A DNA stretch of 64,000 bases from Diphasiastrum complanatum. Taxonomy: Eukaryota; Streptophyta; Lycopodiopsida; Lycopodiales; Lycopodiaceae. This document shows, in pieces, positions 24,701 through 33,001 of this stretch (position 1 is the first letter of the stretch; each line of letters starts with the position of its first letter). The stretch lies in contig CM055096.1 of assembly GCA_029204225.1 (NCBI GenBank), forward strand, positions 28,533,995 through 28,597,994. Reading direction: 5' to 3'. The translations under genes and the position numbers were made by a program. The notes below the pieces were generated by a model. The model was not told the DNA's origin. It saw only the letters and a program-made list of their open reading frames with translations, and made no database searches.

Positions 24701-27054
24701 TTCACATCTTTTTGAGGTCCCAAATGTAACTTAATAATGCCGTAACTGCCAAAACAACTGAAAAAGCCAATAAACCCTTACTGAAAAAGCCAATAAGGCC
24801 CTAATTGCCAAAACAACTGAAAAAGCCAATCATAGGCCTCATTGGACCCAAAAGATATCAAAAGTAACACGACAATCCACTCTGACTTTCAACCTTGACA
24901 GAATCTTACAGGCATTGCTGGACCACATTGTACCCAAAACATTCGGCAACCTGCATAATGAACTGCCCTTAATAAATGCTTTAATTTGATACCCATATTG
25001 CCCACACAAAAAAACAGAACGTTTCTCAGAAACGCTCCCCCATTTCAGAAACGCGTTTCTATTATTGCAATGCAACTATGCTGTAATTCTGGGGATTAAA
25101 TTTATAACATGGTCTATTCTCCTACTTGGCAGAATATTGTAAGGTAAATCATTTGGAAAGATATCTTGAAATTCAACCAACAAATGCTTTAGATCACTAA
25201 TAGGATTGGTGAGTGATTATAAGGATGGGCATTAAAAATAAATTGGAAATCACAAAGAAGAACATGATAATCAGCAATGTCGATGAGCAACTTGAGAAGC
25301 TGCAAGTTGATGAATTGTTTGAGCTCCACCAGCTTCTGGTAACTTCTTTGGAGTGTAGGTCCTGGGATGTAGAGTCAATCATGCCCAATGACAAGGTCTG
25401 TTTGGTCCAAGTTCATGATCTGAGGTTTATTACGATCTTGAGAGAGAGAGAGACCTGTGATATTTAATGAGCTTATTGTAATAGTGTTGTTCAACTGGTG
25501 TTTCAGCTTGCAGAATTATGGCCATCTGGATGGATGGACAACAATGGAATTAAGCATGCTGTTTATCGTGCAAAGGGAAGAAAGAAGCGACATAGCAAGC
25601 TGGTAAGGCTAGTTGTCCATAAAAATATCACAGGGGTCTTTGCTTCTTCTGTTAAAACCACTTTGATATCTGCTGATTTTTTTTCCATTTGATAAGGACC
25701 CAACGGTGTTGAGAGCTTTGAATACGCAATGTTTTTTAAGCATATCATGATAAGAACACTAAGATTGAGTCTTGAGCATTAGCATTTACCAGCTTATGTG
25801 GGATGAAAGGTTGAAAAAAATCCTCCAATTGGCATATTCCCTGGCTGTTTTTCCTCCTTACCTTGGTCCTTCTTAGAGACTTCATTTTAATTAGTTGGAT
25901 TAGAGTGGATCTTTTCTAAGCTGATGATTCAGTGAGTCGTGAGCATTAGCATTCAGCAACTCATGTGGGATGAAAGGTTGAAAAACTCCTCCAATTGATA
26001 TATTGCCTGGCCTGTTTTTTCTCGTTACCTTGCTAGAGACTTCATTTTAACTACTTGGATTAGACTGGATCTGTTGAAGCTGATGATTTTGAAACAAGTT
26101 TCCTGCTCTGCAGCTCATCATTTGAGATCTTATGTTGCTTGCACTTTTGGCATCCCGTCAAAGGTGCAAATGACATGAAGTTAATTTCTTTGGCTCTTTC
26201 AGATGAATTCTACAGTTACTACCCATGTTGAAATTTTCTCAATTTATGCTGTTAGAGTCATTAAAATGTTAAGGCTCTGATACAGAACAAGATGCTCTTC
26301 CAGCTTGTTATCCCCCTTATTTCTGTGCATACAAGTTCCCCAACTACAGTATTTCAGAGTCTTGATAGTTTTGTGGGTCTGTTATCCTTCTGGAATGTTG
26401 CAATCCGTTGTGAGTCTCTCTCTCTGGAAAAGTTGACTTCTTTGAACATGAAACCTGCACTTTCATGGATAAATCTATACTTCCTCCAGTGTCACTCAAA
26501 GATTGCATATGTTGAACCAGACGCAGGAGCTCCGAACAGAATCAAGGAAAAGGAGAAAAGTGGGAGAAGCCTCCAAAACAGTTGGCCAGAGTGCAGAAGG
26601 TGTTTTGGTAAAGCCATCAGCCATTGTTAAAAATGTTCATCTACCTTTTGATCGTGAAGTAAGAGTAGCTTCAGGCAATGGCCAGGATTTGCAGGAAAAT
26701 CGTGGCATGTATAAACACCAGAAGGATCGTATCTCCCAGGTTGATGGGAAAAAGGATCATTCAGGTAGATGGGCAGGCCAGAAAGTTACCAGTGATAAGA
26801 TAAAGGGGGAGACTGGACCACAGCTAGAGCACACAGTGAAAACAGCTTTAATTGATCCTCACAGAAAAATGAAGAAGAGTAGCAAGAGTTTACTACATTC
26901 TCCAAAAAGAAGACTGACAGAAAGCTCTTTAAGTCTGCACAAAAGCAAGAAGCTGGAAGCTTTTGTACTAATGCCTATTTCTGAAAAGGAAAATCTGCTG
27001 TTACCTGGAGGTAGTCTTCTGCGTTATGCCTCAGAGGAATTAGGTCCTCTTTAG
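4710..27054 (+). CDS. UBN: Ubinuclein (UBN1/UBN2-type) histone H3.3 chaperone subunit, 3' part of gene
   Basis: Ubinucleins are nuclear subunits of the HIRA complex, which deposits histone H3.3 independently of replication. Plant members were once called wound-responsive family proteins. Recognised exons: 4710-5385, 5852-5990, 6092-6207, 9056-9139, 9486-9611, 10863-11003, 19557-19604, 25507-25602, 26521-27054. They join without frame breaks into 652 residues plus TAG. Conserved blocks in order: [116 protein letters not shown], then a basic Lys/Ser-rich tail. The upstream signature (HRD) domain and start codon are missing, probably outside the window. The introns hold a solo LTR, two Ty3 elements and a copia element. 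No lesion was found in the exons. The weakest joins are the second-exon acceptor, the gttggt donor at 11004 and the last-exon acceptor. Confidence 0.88.
5852..5990 (+). CDS. UBN: Ubinuclein exon, LFG-DG to LEKSIQDLE block
   Basis: Begins after gatacag and ends before the strong donor gtatgt at 5991. It encodes [13 protein letters not shown], a second DGSVVKR, then [20 protein letters not shown], matching the plant ubinuclein block before the conserved middle domain. A 21-bp tandem duplication (5881-5901 and 5902-5922) adds seven residues without breaking frame. The acceptor choice is inferred: another frame upstream is open from 5762 but does not fit the phase. Confidence 0.7.
5881..5922 (+). 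repeat. 21-bp tandem duplication inside a ubinuclein exon
   Basis: Two adjacent units of agatgggagtgcggtaaagcg that differ at one base (gcg versus gtg). Seven residues are repeated ([14 protein letters not shown]). Confidence 0.9.
6092..6207 (+). CDS. UBN: Ubinuclein exon, [16 protein letters not shown] block
   Basis: Flanked by gttcttttcag and the donor gtatgt at 6208. It encodes [20 protein letters not shown] followed by [16 protein letters not shown], the start of the conserved ubinuclein middle domain. Phase with the preceding exon is one base plus two. Confidence 0.88.
6880..7330 (+). repeat. Probable solo LTR in a ubinuclein intron
   Basis: Begins TGTTGGGTTTTGATAC and contains a clear TATA box (gtataaatagcc, 7064-7075). 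It then has a short GC-rich tandem of ggggctggggcc near 7157-7190. No coding frame. The 3' limit is uncertain and no target-site duplication was fixed. Confidence 0.45.
7331..8489. other. Intronic stretch, nothing recognised
   Basis: Part of the 2.8-kb intron between exons 6092-6207 and 9056-9139. The minus-strand frames at 7489-8065 show no family motif and overlap each other. Confidence 0.4.
8490..8660 (-). repeat. Possible tRNA-derived SINE fragment
   Basis: On the minus strand, gtcccaagttcgagcctcccc resembles a tRNA T-arm/B box. It is preceded by ccaaag-ttt-ctttgg, which looks like an anticodon-type stem, and by a ggcttggcat block. No full cloverleaf can be built. Confidence 0.3.
9056..9139 (+). 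CDS. UBN: Ubinuclein exon, [17 protein letters not shown] block
   Basis: An 84-bp exon between acceptor tgctgtccag and donor gtaaca. It encodes 28 residues ending VMQLKTLK, directly continuing the middle domain from the previous exon (ARIA then [10 protein letters not shown]). Confidence 0.9.
9486..9611 (+). CDS. UBN: Ubinuclein exon, [18 protein letters not shown] block
   Basis: A 126-bp exon after tttcgatttgcag and before gtatgc. It encodes 42 residues continuing KTLK with [11 protein letters not shown] and ending VFSLQRQ, a helical continuation of the middle domain. Confidence 0.9.
10297..10551. repeat. Second member of the small A-rich TIR element
   Basis: Starts gcacgttctgaaacaagcattctg and ends ttccggaatgcgttctggaac. 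The ends are imperfect inverted repeats like those of 3520-3776, with an A-rich interior. It lies in a ubinuclein intron. Confidence 0.45.
10863..11003 (+). CDS. UBN: Ubinuclein exon, [10 protein letters not shown] block
   Basis: A 141-bp exon after ttacattatag. It encodes [20 protein letters not shown] at its end, the conserved block that in plant ubinucleins precedes a Gly-hydrophobic-Asp-Glu segment. The donor at 11004 is gttggt, a weak plant donor, but phase and homology both support it. Confidence 0.85.
11338..11643 (-). repeat. Putative 3' LTR of the minus-strand Ty3 element
   Basis: On the minus strand a purine tract (gaggaggaaaagag) is directly followed by TGTTAGAATATAG at 11643, the usual polypurine tract-LTR border. 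A TG...CA span of about 306 bp is reached at 11338. The far end is a guess. Confidence 0.45.
11957..12718 (-). pseudogene. Ty3 integrase remnants
   Basis: Minus-strand frames 12413-12718 ([29 protein letters not shown]) and 11957-12190 ([20 protein letters not shown]) match the catalytic core and C-terminal domain of Ty3 integrase. Integrase inserts the cDNA into the chromosome. The two pieces are in different frames with stops between; the piece nearer 13041-12844 is likely the zinc-binding end. Confidence 0.75.
13554..14200 (-). pseudogene. Ty3 reverse transcriptase remnant
   Basis: Minus-strand reading gives blocks like [33 protein letters not shown], then [18 protein letters not shown], the catalytic motif with Phe-Ile-Asp-Asp. 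A stop lies between PFGLTNAP and the catalytic block, and other stops occur upstream. The order matches Ty3 RT fingers to palm. Confidence 0.75.
14400..14590. repeat. Cluster of CAGAAACGCATTT-type inverted motifs
   Basis: Several copies in both orientations of ccagaaatgcgtttctgg-like sequence lie between the RT and protease parts of the minus Ty3 element. Related motifs ending gcaactatgc occur at 25018-25084. Probably a small inserted repeat. Confidence 0.35.
14672..14896 (-). pseudogene. Ty3 protease C-terminal fragment
   Basis: [20 protein letters not shown] and [18 protein letters not shown] align with the protease region of the plus-strand Ty3 at 17460-17620 ([34 protein letters not shown]). 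The catalytic DSGA end is absent, cut at the LTR of the neighbour. Confidence 0.65.
14901..15676 (+). repeat. 5' LTR of plus-strand Ty3 element
   Basis: Spans TGTCATGCCC to GTGTGCAACA and is followed at once by a tRNA-Met primer site. It has a TATA box and an aataaa signal. The U3 part carries two copies of an atatgctca-cttggtcca-atgag unit with ACACGTGA/ACGTGTCA near the ends (15231-15285 and 15316-15370). A minus-strand fragment of the same LTR family lies at 57545-57790. Confidence 0.8.
15171..15178 (+). promoter_or_regulatory. LTR TATA box
   Basis: tataagta within the U3 of the Ty3 LTR, about 500 bp before the primer site; the expected core promoter of the element RNA. Confidence 0.55.
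15679..15690 (+). other. Primer binding site (initiator tRNA-Met type)
   Basis: tggtattagagc, one base off the usual tggtatcagagc, two bases after the LTR end. Confidence 0.8.
17280..17640 (+). pseudogene. Ty3 retroviral-type aspartic protease, active site altered
   Basis: Frame has [19 protein letters not shown] where the catalytic motif is normally D-S/T-G-A-S. The Asp is kept but the Ser/Thr is Asn. It is followed by [13 protein letters not shown] and [16 protein letters not shown], typical of Ty3 proteases that process Gag-Pol. A TAG interrupts it near 17371. Confidence 0.7.
18195..18473 (+). repeat. 111-bp direct duplication in Ty3 RNase H
   Basis: 18195-18305 and 18363-18473 are almost identical (differences at only a few bases) and both encode [12 protein letters not shown], stop, [17 protein letters not shown]. 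The in-frame TAG after LNLA is in both copies, so the nonsense change predates the duplication. Confidence 0.9.
18484..19556. other. Intron, nothing recognised
   Basis: AT-rich sequence between the Ty3 element and the ubinuclein microexon. Neither the missing gag part of the minus Ty3 element nor a 3' LTR could be recognised. Confidence 0.4.
19557..19604 (+). CDS. UBN: Ubinuclein 48-bp microexon, [16 protein letters not shown]
   Basis: Sixteen codons between acceptor tgtttattatcag and the strong donor gtatgt at 19605. The peptide is what the family needs between YVE of the previous exon and [11 protein letters not shown] of the next (family pattern G-x-D-E-x-x-G-x-x-x-R-K-x-Y-x-E). Phase is 0 on both sides. 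It is isolated by 8.6 kb upstream and 5.9 kb downstream. Confidence 0.9.
19605..20992. other. Intron, no clear feature
   Basis: Start of the 5.9-kb intron. A short frame at 20330-20480 ([20 protein letters not shown]) is Pro-rich but matches no family I know. Confidence 0.35.
20993..21072 (+). repeat. 40-bp perfect tandem duplication
   Basis: Two adjacent identical units starting cccattatgaatctagagct (20993-21032 and 21033-21072). Confidence 0.95.
21640..22033 (-). repeat. 3' LTR region of minus-strand copia element
   Basis: On the minus strand the LTR begins TGTTAGAAATAAATG at 22033, directly after purine tract aaggagag. It contains the (GA)n run. Its far end is not fixed. Confidence 0.55.
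21681..21728. repeat. (GA)n microsatellite
   Basis: About 24 uninterrupted ga repeats inside the copia LTR region. Confidence 0.98.
22034..24720 (-). mobile_element. Truncated, internally deleted Ty1/copia element, minus strand
   Basis: Right to left: zinc-knuckle remnant and protease (24697-24281, [13 protein letters not shown], catalytic DSGAT intact), pre-integrase (24357-23995), integrase core (23985-23585: [47 protein letters not shown]), linker, RT start (22888-22557: [30 protein letters not shown]), then directly RNase H (LWLRRL, then [20 protein letters not shown] to 22073). The region with the catalytic YVDD is deleted at YGLKQAPRA. Gag and 5' LTR are missing. Several frameshifts. 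It lies in the 5.9-kb ubinuclein intron. Confidence 0.85.
24721..25506. other. Intron with short repeats
   Basis: 24740-24832 holds three imperfect copies of aacaactgaaaaagccaat. 25018-25084 holds gaaacgc/gcgtttc inverted motifs like those at 14400-14590. The rest is unremarkable up to the acceptor at 25506. Confidence 0.5.
25507..25602 (+). CDS. UBN: Ubinuclein exon, [16 protein letters not shown] block
   Basis: A 96-bp exon after actggtgtttcag and before donor gtaagg. It encodes [20 protein letters not shown] then the basic [12 protein letters not shown], the most recognisable plant ubinuclein block. Confidence 0.92.
25603..26520. other. Ubinuclein last intron
   Basis: No transposon protein. 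A segment around 25770-25900 is repeated at 25930-26060 (cattagcattcagcaactcatgtgggatgaaaggttgaaaaa-type start, then tcctccaattg, cttcattttaa, ttggattaga), an imperfect tandem duplication of about 160 bp. Confidence 0.6.
26521..27054 (+). CDS. UBN: Ubinuclein last exon, basic tail and stop
   Basis: After acceptor gttgaaccag the phase-0 frame gives [19 protein letters not shown] and about 177 residues rich in Lys, Ser, Gln and Asp, ending SEELGPL and TAG at 27052-27054. The acceptor is weak, so the exon could begin slightly elsewhere. Downstream 27055-27100 has no obvious donor, so this is taken as the terminus. Confidence 0.7.
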   Translation, partial: TQELRTESRKRRKVGEASKTVGQSAEGVLVKPSAIVKNVHLPFDREVRVASGNGQDLQENRGMYKHQKDRISQVDGKKDHSGRWAGQKVTSDKIKGETGPQLEHTVKTALIDPHRKMKKSSKSLLHSPKRRLTESSLSLHKSKKLEAFVLMPISEKENLLLPGGSLLRYASEELGPL

Positions 27055-28904
27055 GCATGAGCAAGCATCAGGAGGATAGGCTACTGTTCTTTTTCTTGTC
27101 CATCATGAAGCAGGTCAAAATCACATTGAGAATCCAGAATTGGAATTAACCAACCATTCATGAAACAAGCAAACAGGAGGTCAGGTGAACAGCATGACCT
27201 AATAGCATGGGAGCTTGTCCAGATGGCCAAATACTTATCTGCGTACAAGTCTCAGCTAAATCACAATATTGAGTTGATTGACAGACAGTTGCATTGACAA
27301 TGACATGCAGTACATATGCTCCCTCAAAATTTGTAGAGGTGATTTTTTTTTGACCTGAAATGATAGTCCAAGGTTAATAAATCAACCTCCTTTACTACCT
27401 GAGGCGAAACTTTTAGCTGAAGGTTTTTTCTATTGATCTCTTGGCTTGAAATGTTTGGAAGTAATGAGGCTGTATATATAAATAGTATCAACAAGTAAAG
27501 CCTGAAAGACACATCAAGTTGGCTGAATTGAAGTTTATCACTACATTTATTCAGAGCTCCTTAGGTTAATTCTCAATAACTGGAAAGATGCTTAACAGAT
27601 TTGAGGGCTGCTTGGGATATCTCTGCAAGGATGGTACATTTCACATTCACTATTAGTATGGGTTTTGGGGTATCAAAGCATACATAAGCTTTTTACCCCT
27701 AGAACAAATATTATATTTTAATCAGCTGCTCTTTTCAGTATATCCTCCATATCAAAATTTTGTGAGTCATTTTTTCCTTAAACCCTTGTTCCACGATTTA
27801 TCATTCAGATATAACTGTGAATAAATCGGATTTAAAGTGTTTTCTTCTTGTATTCTGGACTAGAAGGATAGATGAGTAAAAGATGGTAATGATAGCTGTG
27901 GCTCAGAATTTTAGTGTGAAAATTAAGGAGCCAAGTAAATGAATGCTGCTGTTGCCTGATTGGGGTAACTCTTAACATCCCCGGATCTAGTATTATTGTA
28001 TCTTATTTAATGGTTAATTCAAGATCCATTGTCACACTTGAAACATTTATCATTTTTATCCGAGTGAGGGTGTATTTTCTTTGCAACAACCCTACTTGTT
28101 GCTAGAAAGAATCCTTAACAAGTTCTTGGTAAGTTGAGAGATGTATAGTGTTTAGTTTGGATGCTTTTCTTCGTTAGTGCAACAATCCTGTTGGGTAAAT
28201 GAGACTGATGCATGTAAATTAGAGACTAATATTCATAAATAATAAACCAGAAGCTTGCATTCTTCCTGACATCTCTCTATATGATTTGAACATGAAAATA
28301 AGAGTGCTTATGTAGACTTACTACTAGGCATATTATTTTTAACATGCCTATGAAATTGATAAGTGTTTCTAGTTTTCTAGTGTGACTTTCCACATGATAT
28401 CGTCGAGTAGTACACCCATGGGGTGTTGAACAAGGCCTTTATCCAGCATAATTATTGTGTTATTGTTTTTAATATCCATGTATTCGATCAGGCACAATAA
28501 CCACAAAAGTAACTACCAAGGTTTTACTAGGTAAGGTCGCTGATCCTCAATTGATTGTGTCCTAGGAAAGTTGATCTTAAATCTAAAAGTGTCAATAAGT
28601 TGCAGGTGGATTGTCTCACTATCTTCATTTGTGTTGATTGTTTCTCCTTTAAAGTAGTAGCTATTTTAGTGTGGCACAACTATTAATCCCCAAGTTGATA
28701 AGTTCCATAGTTTTGTCATAAAAATGGCATAGTGCCCTCATTATTTTTGCCCTAACAACTCCTAACTTGTCTTCAAGGCACTTCAATTTATGTTTATCAA
28801 ATGTCAATATAGCAATATTAAAAAATACCTCTCGAATAAATGTAAGAGTGCTCATTCTTTTCAAAATAGTAAACAACATAACCACTTGAATTTTAATTCC
28901 GGCT
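27055..28904. other. Downstream of ubinuclein, non-coding
   Basis: AT-rich sequence with no recognised gene. It should contain the ubinuclein 3' UTR. The minus-strand frame 28661-28942 shows no family features. Confidence 0.4.
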
Positions 28905-29400
28905 TTCTCAAGTATGGTTTTATCGTTCTTTTCTGTTGCCATCTGTCTGTGATTCTTGCTGTTCTGAAGTATGGTTTTATCATTCCTTTTAGTTGCGATT
29001 TGTATGTGATTCTTGCTTTTTTGAAGTATGGTTTTATCATTCTTTTCAGTTGCGATTTGTATGTGATTCCTGCATTTTTGAAGTATGGTGTATCATTCTT
29101 TGGATGATTGCTTGGCGAGCTCTATCCTTTTCAGTTGCAGTTTGCATGTAGTGGCTGCTTTTTCTGACGTATGGTATGTTCTTCTTTTGATGATTCTTTT
29201 TCGAGCTTTATCCGATTTGTATGTTATTCGTGCTTTTTTGACTTAAGGTGTATTGTTCGTTTGATGATCCCTTTGCGAGCTTTATCCTTTTGAGTTGCAG
29301 TTGTATGTAATTCTTGCTTTTATGACGTATGGTGTACGGTTCTTTTTGGAGTTGATTGCAATTTGTATGTACTTGTTGTTTTTCTGACGTATGGTATAAG
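28905..29400 (+). repeat. 57-bp tandem repeat array just upstream of RLE-type LINE
   Basis: Units starting aagtatggttttatcattc recur at 28910, 28967, 29024 and 29081, an exact 57-bp period. They then degrade into longer variants with gacgtatggt and tttgcgagctttatcc up to about 29400. As 57 is divisible by three, a false 19-residue repeat (LKYGFI-type) appears in one frame. It may be the element's 5' UTR or an independent minisatellite. Confidence 0.75.
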
Positions 29401-29656
29401 GTGCTGATTTTCGATAGTAGGGTGACCTATCGCAGCTAGATTTCTTCATATTTGGATAAGCAAGCATACATTTAGAGCTATAAACGGGTCAGGACAGATG
29501 GTAGGGCAGCCAGTCACTGGCGTTAGTCTTTGAAAACTCATTCTACTGAAAAGCAAAGCCTGCAGGATTCGTAGCAGGGTCTTGTTGGCCAACAAGGAGG
29601 CTTCACACTTATTTTTGGAATCTTCGGAGGCAGCGGCTGGATCTTTACCTGTCAAT

Positions 29657-30226
29657 ATGGTTCCTCAAGAATCTTCTCATCCTTTGCAACTCCCAGATTT
29701 CAATCCTCTTGCTTGACGTGGAGAAAAGAGACCTGCTTTCCCTTCAGAGCATCCTTCTAGTGCTTCCCCTTCTTGCGCGCGTCGTGAAGCCCACCGTGAT
29801 GTTGCGGATTCTTTGCTTGTCTCCTATGGCCAGGTGGTGCCATACTGTCTGCCCCATCTTCGCCATCAGCTTTCTTCCTCTCTTTCTGTTTCTCAGCTTT
29901 CTCCTTCTTCCTCTTCTCGCCCTCGTGTTCCATGTTCAGGTTGTGGTCGCCTTTATGTGCAAGGTGCCGGTCTTTCTCGCCATCATAACGCTTGCTCTGC
30001 TTTTCGTCAACAACTCGCATTAACCAATGTCGACCTCGCACCTCATCCTGCTCCCACTTCGCCACTTGACTCGGCTTGGACCTGGATTCGCTCCCTTGAT
30101 ATTTTGGTCGCTTTTCACTTGGGTTTTCCTCGTCCTCGTCTTTATGCACATTCCCTTTGCCTTGCGCTTAGACGTCCAGAGAGCTTTGTCCTTACCTTTG
30201 TCTCGTCTGGCTTCCAACCCTTCTGA
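29657..30226 (+). pseudogene. RLE-LINE N-terminal zinc-finger region
   Basis: Frame 2 from ATG 29657 (MVPQESSHPLQLPDF) meets TGA near 29714, continues through a Ser-rich stretch, then shows CSGCGRLYVQGAGLSRHHNA followed by CSAF. That is a C-x2-C...H-x(3-4)-C/H finger of the kind used by R2-type elements to bind target DNA. The match stops at 30226. Confidence 0.65.
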
Positions 30227-30630
30227 TATTGCAGCTTGGCATGCCTTTTTGCTTTTTTCTCTCTGGTGTTTGCCTCTGCCTTGCCTCTGCCTCCTCGGGG
30301 TGGTGATGCTGGTCATAGGGAAACTCGCAACAAGATTCGTCGTTTTATGTCAGGAGATTGGGAAAATCTGCAAGAAGAGTATTTCCTTCGCTGTCATGCG
30401 CTTGTTGCTCAGCGGGATTCGACTTTGGATGGTGTTTCTATACCCCCTGTTCATCGTCGGTTGCGTCGCTGTGTTTTATTTGGGCAAGTGGGTGAGTCTC
30501 GTGCAGCTCGTGCTCTAGCTCCTACAAGTCCAGCTACTCCTTCTGCTGCCACCCTTCAGGCTTTGGAGCTTCTTCACCCACCGGCAAATGACTCCCTTCT
30601 TTTGTTGAGGACTTTGAACCTGATTCCGAT

Positions 30631-31677
30631 TTGCAGCTCTCAGAATCTCATTTTTTTAATGCTTTTCTACGCAGTCCTCATTTGTCAACTGGGGGTCCTT
30701 CTGGTATGGTTTTCGAGCATCTTCGTGACTGTTTTTCTCCTGATGACTCTGCTAGCGAGTTTGGTTTGCTCTTTCAAGTTTGCTCTTCCGTAGCATGTGG
30801 CCGTATTCCTCTTTCTATTGTTCGTATTCTTGGTGCTGCTCGTTTGATAGCCTTGGATAAGCCTGGCGATGGAGTGCGTCCCATTGCTGTTGGAGAGGTT
30901 TTATACAGATTGGTTTCTAGGGCCCTTGGTTTTCAGCTTCGTGACAGTTTTCATGACCACCTATTTCCTCATCAGTTTGGTTGTGCTACTGCTGGTGGTT
31001 GCGAGACAGTCATACATGCTTTGTGTGCTATCTTGGATCTTCATCCAGATTGGGTTGTCCTTCAGATGGATGTTAAAAATGCTTTCAATTCTGTTTCCCG
31101 AGGGGCCATTTTCCAAGAACTTCGTGCGGCTCACGGTCCTCTCGCCCAGTTCATCCCGTTTGTTCGCTCTTTTTATTCCATGGATGTGTCTCTATATTTC
31201 AGTCATGCTTCTCGCTCAAGTGATGTTTCGGTTATCTCGTCTGCTGATGGTATCAGACAAGGTGATCCCTTGGGTGGTGTTCTTTTTGCTTTGGCGCACT
31301 TTCGGGCATTGCGTGCTTCTTCTGCTGCTTTTCCTTCTTGTTTGTTTCCCTCTATTGTTGATGACACGCATATTGTGGGACCTGCTAATGACGTCTTTCC
31401 GGCTTTCCTACATTTCTTTCAGCAACTTTCGACTTTGGGCCTCACTGTCAATCCCTCTAAGTGCGTTGCTTGGTGTCCTCAGGGCCTCTTTCCTGAGCTC
31501 TCTTTACCTACAGGTTTCAATACTCCGGTTGATGGGATTAGAGTGCTTGGTATTCCTATAGGTTTCTCGGATTTTGTGGCTGCCTCTTTGCGGGACACTT
31601 TGGGCGCGCATCTTCGTCACGCTGATCTGCTACCAAAGCTTGGCAATGCTCAAGTTGCTCTAGGGATTCTCACTTAA
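30631..31677 (+). pseudogene. RLE-LINE reverse transcriptase palm
   Basis: A 348-residue open frame carries the RT core in order: LIALDKPGDGVRPIAVGEVL (about 72-91), VLQMDVKNAFNSVSRG (catalytic Asp 147), GIRQGDPLGGVLFAL (207-221), SIVDDTHIVG (catalytic Asp 244 and 245, with Val where Ala is usual), LGLTVNPSKCVAWCP (269-282) and GIRVLGIPIG. The catalytic residues are all kept. It copies element RNA at the cut target. Its frame differs by one from the preceding finger segment, and it ends at a TAA near 31677 where homology continues in another frame (YILRCVPPSLDVLALLQDF). Confidence 0.88.
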
Positions 31678-32128
31678 TGCTTCGCTCAACGGCCAAGTTA
31701 TATTCTACGGTGTGTTCCTCCCTCTCTTGATGTTTTGGCTTTGCTACAAGATTTCGATAATACTTTATTAGATATTCTGGGTCGCTTGATGGGTTCAGAA
31801 TCGTTTCGTATTCCCAATGGTCAGTTCGTTTAGCGACAAGTCTCTCTTCCCGCTTCGTCTGGAGGTGTTGGTCTTTCTTGCACAACTTCTATTGCTCCAG
31901 CTGCATTTATGGGAAGTTGGGTCCTTGTTGCCTCTGCACTTATCTCTCGGTTTCAGCAGGACAACAAGCCCATTCTTCTCGATTCAGTAGCTTGTGTGGA
32001 AACAGACATTCTTTTTCCAACAACATCTTCGTGCGGCCAAGGATCTCATTCCTCCACCTGTGCGAGCTTCTTTGCCTCCCTTTGAGTCTTTGCTTAGCCA
32101 TCAGCGTGCTCATTTTTAGAAGTATCTT

Positions 32129-33001
32129 TTGGAGCGCTTCCACTCACATGCTTTCACTCAGCTTCTCAGTGATTCACCTTCCGATGAGACTCGGGCTCGC
32201 CTTTTGTCTTGTGCAGGCCCGGGTGTTGGTGCTTGGCTTATTGCGCGCCTTGTTGTTCCACACTTGCGCCTTTCTTCAGAGTTGTTTCTCACCGCTCTTC
32301 GGGTTAGGTTGGGTCTCTCTCATCCAGTGTTGGCAGGTTTGACAAAATGTTCCTGTGGTCACCCTGTTGATCCTATTGGCACTCATCTCATGCGTTGCCC
32401 TTCTGGCAAAGAGCGCACTGCGACTCATGATTCCATTCGTGACGTATTGGCATCTATTGCTCATGAGTGTGGCTTTCATGTTGTTCGGGAGCAGACCCAC
32501 ATCTTGCCTGTGTCTAATTCACAGTCGCCTCGGCGTCGAGTTGATCTTGTTCTTTTGCGCGAGGGGATTCGCACGCTTGGGGATGTTGTTGTTGCTGATC
32601 CTTTGCGGCCTGACCTCCTTCGTCGTGCTTCAACTACTCAGGGTGCCGCTGCTTCTCATGCAGCTCTAGATAAAGAGCGAGATTATTCACATCGCACTCC
32701 TGGAGAAGGCTTTATCCCTTTTGCCTTGGAAACATATGGGTGCCTGCATAAGAAATTCGATGATTTTCTATCATCCTGTGCAGGTTTTGCAGCGAAACTC
32801 CAAGGTCGTGGTGCCTCACCTTTATCTATCATTACGACTTATTATCGTCAACGAGTTTCGATGACTTTACAATGCACTCAGGCACTTGCAATACTTCGAC
32901 GTGCCATAGTTGCAGGAACGGCTGCTTCACAGCTTCCTGCACTACCTAAACTTCCAACTGTCTTAACTAGCGACTTACACCAAGCAGTAGGCTTTATGTA
33001 G
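32129..33001 (+). pseudogene. RLE-LINE zinc knuckle and restriction-like endonuclease
   Basis: A 290-residue frame. Residues 74-90 are CSCGHPVDPIGTHLMRC (Cys74, Cys76, His86, Cys90), the CCHC knuckle that precedes the endonuclease in R2-type elements. Then RRRVDLVL (Asp139), LGDVVVADPL (Asp152) and LDKERDYS (Lys182), the spacing of a PD-(D/E)XK nuclease; the classical Pro before the first Asp is Val. This domain would nick the first target strand. The open reading continues to TAG at 32999-33001. The frame is separated from the RT by stops. Confidence 0.82.

Noticed and set aside
28905-29400. CRISPR array
   Set aside because: The 57-bp units are contiguous tandem repeats without unique spacers, and the genome is a plant nuclear genome.
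29757-30316. Lys/Glu-rich minus-strand ORFs resembling a charged nuclear protein
   Set aside because: They are antisense to the Ser/Pro-rich N-terminal part of the RLE-type LINE, whose plus frame carries the zinc finger.
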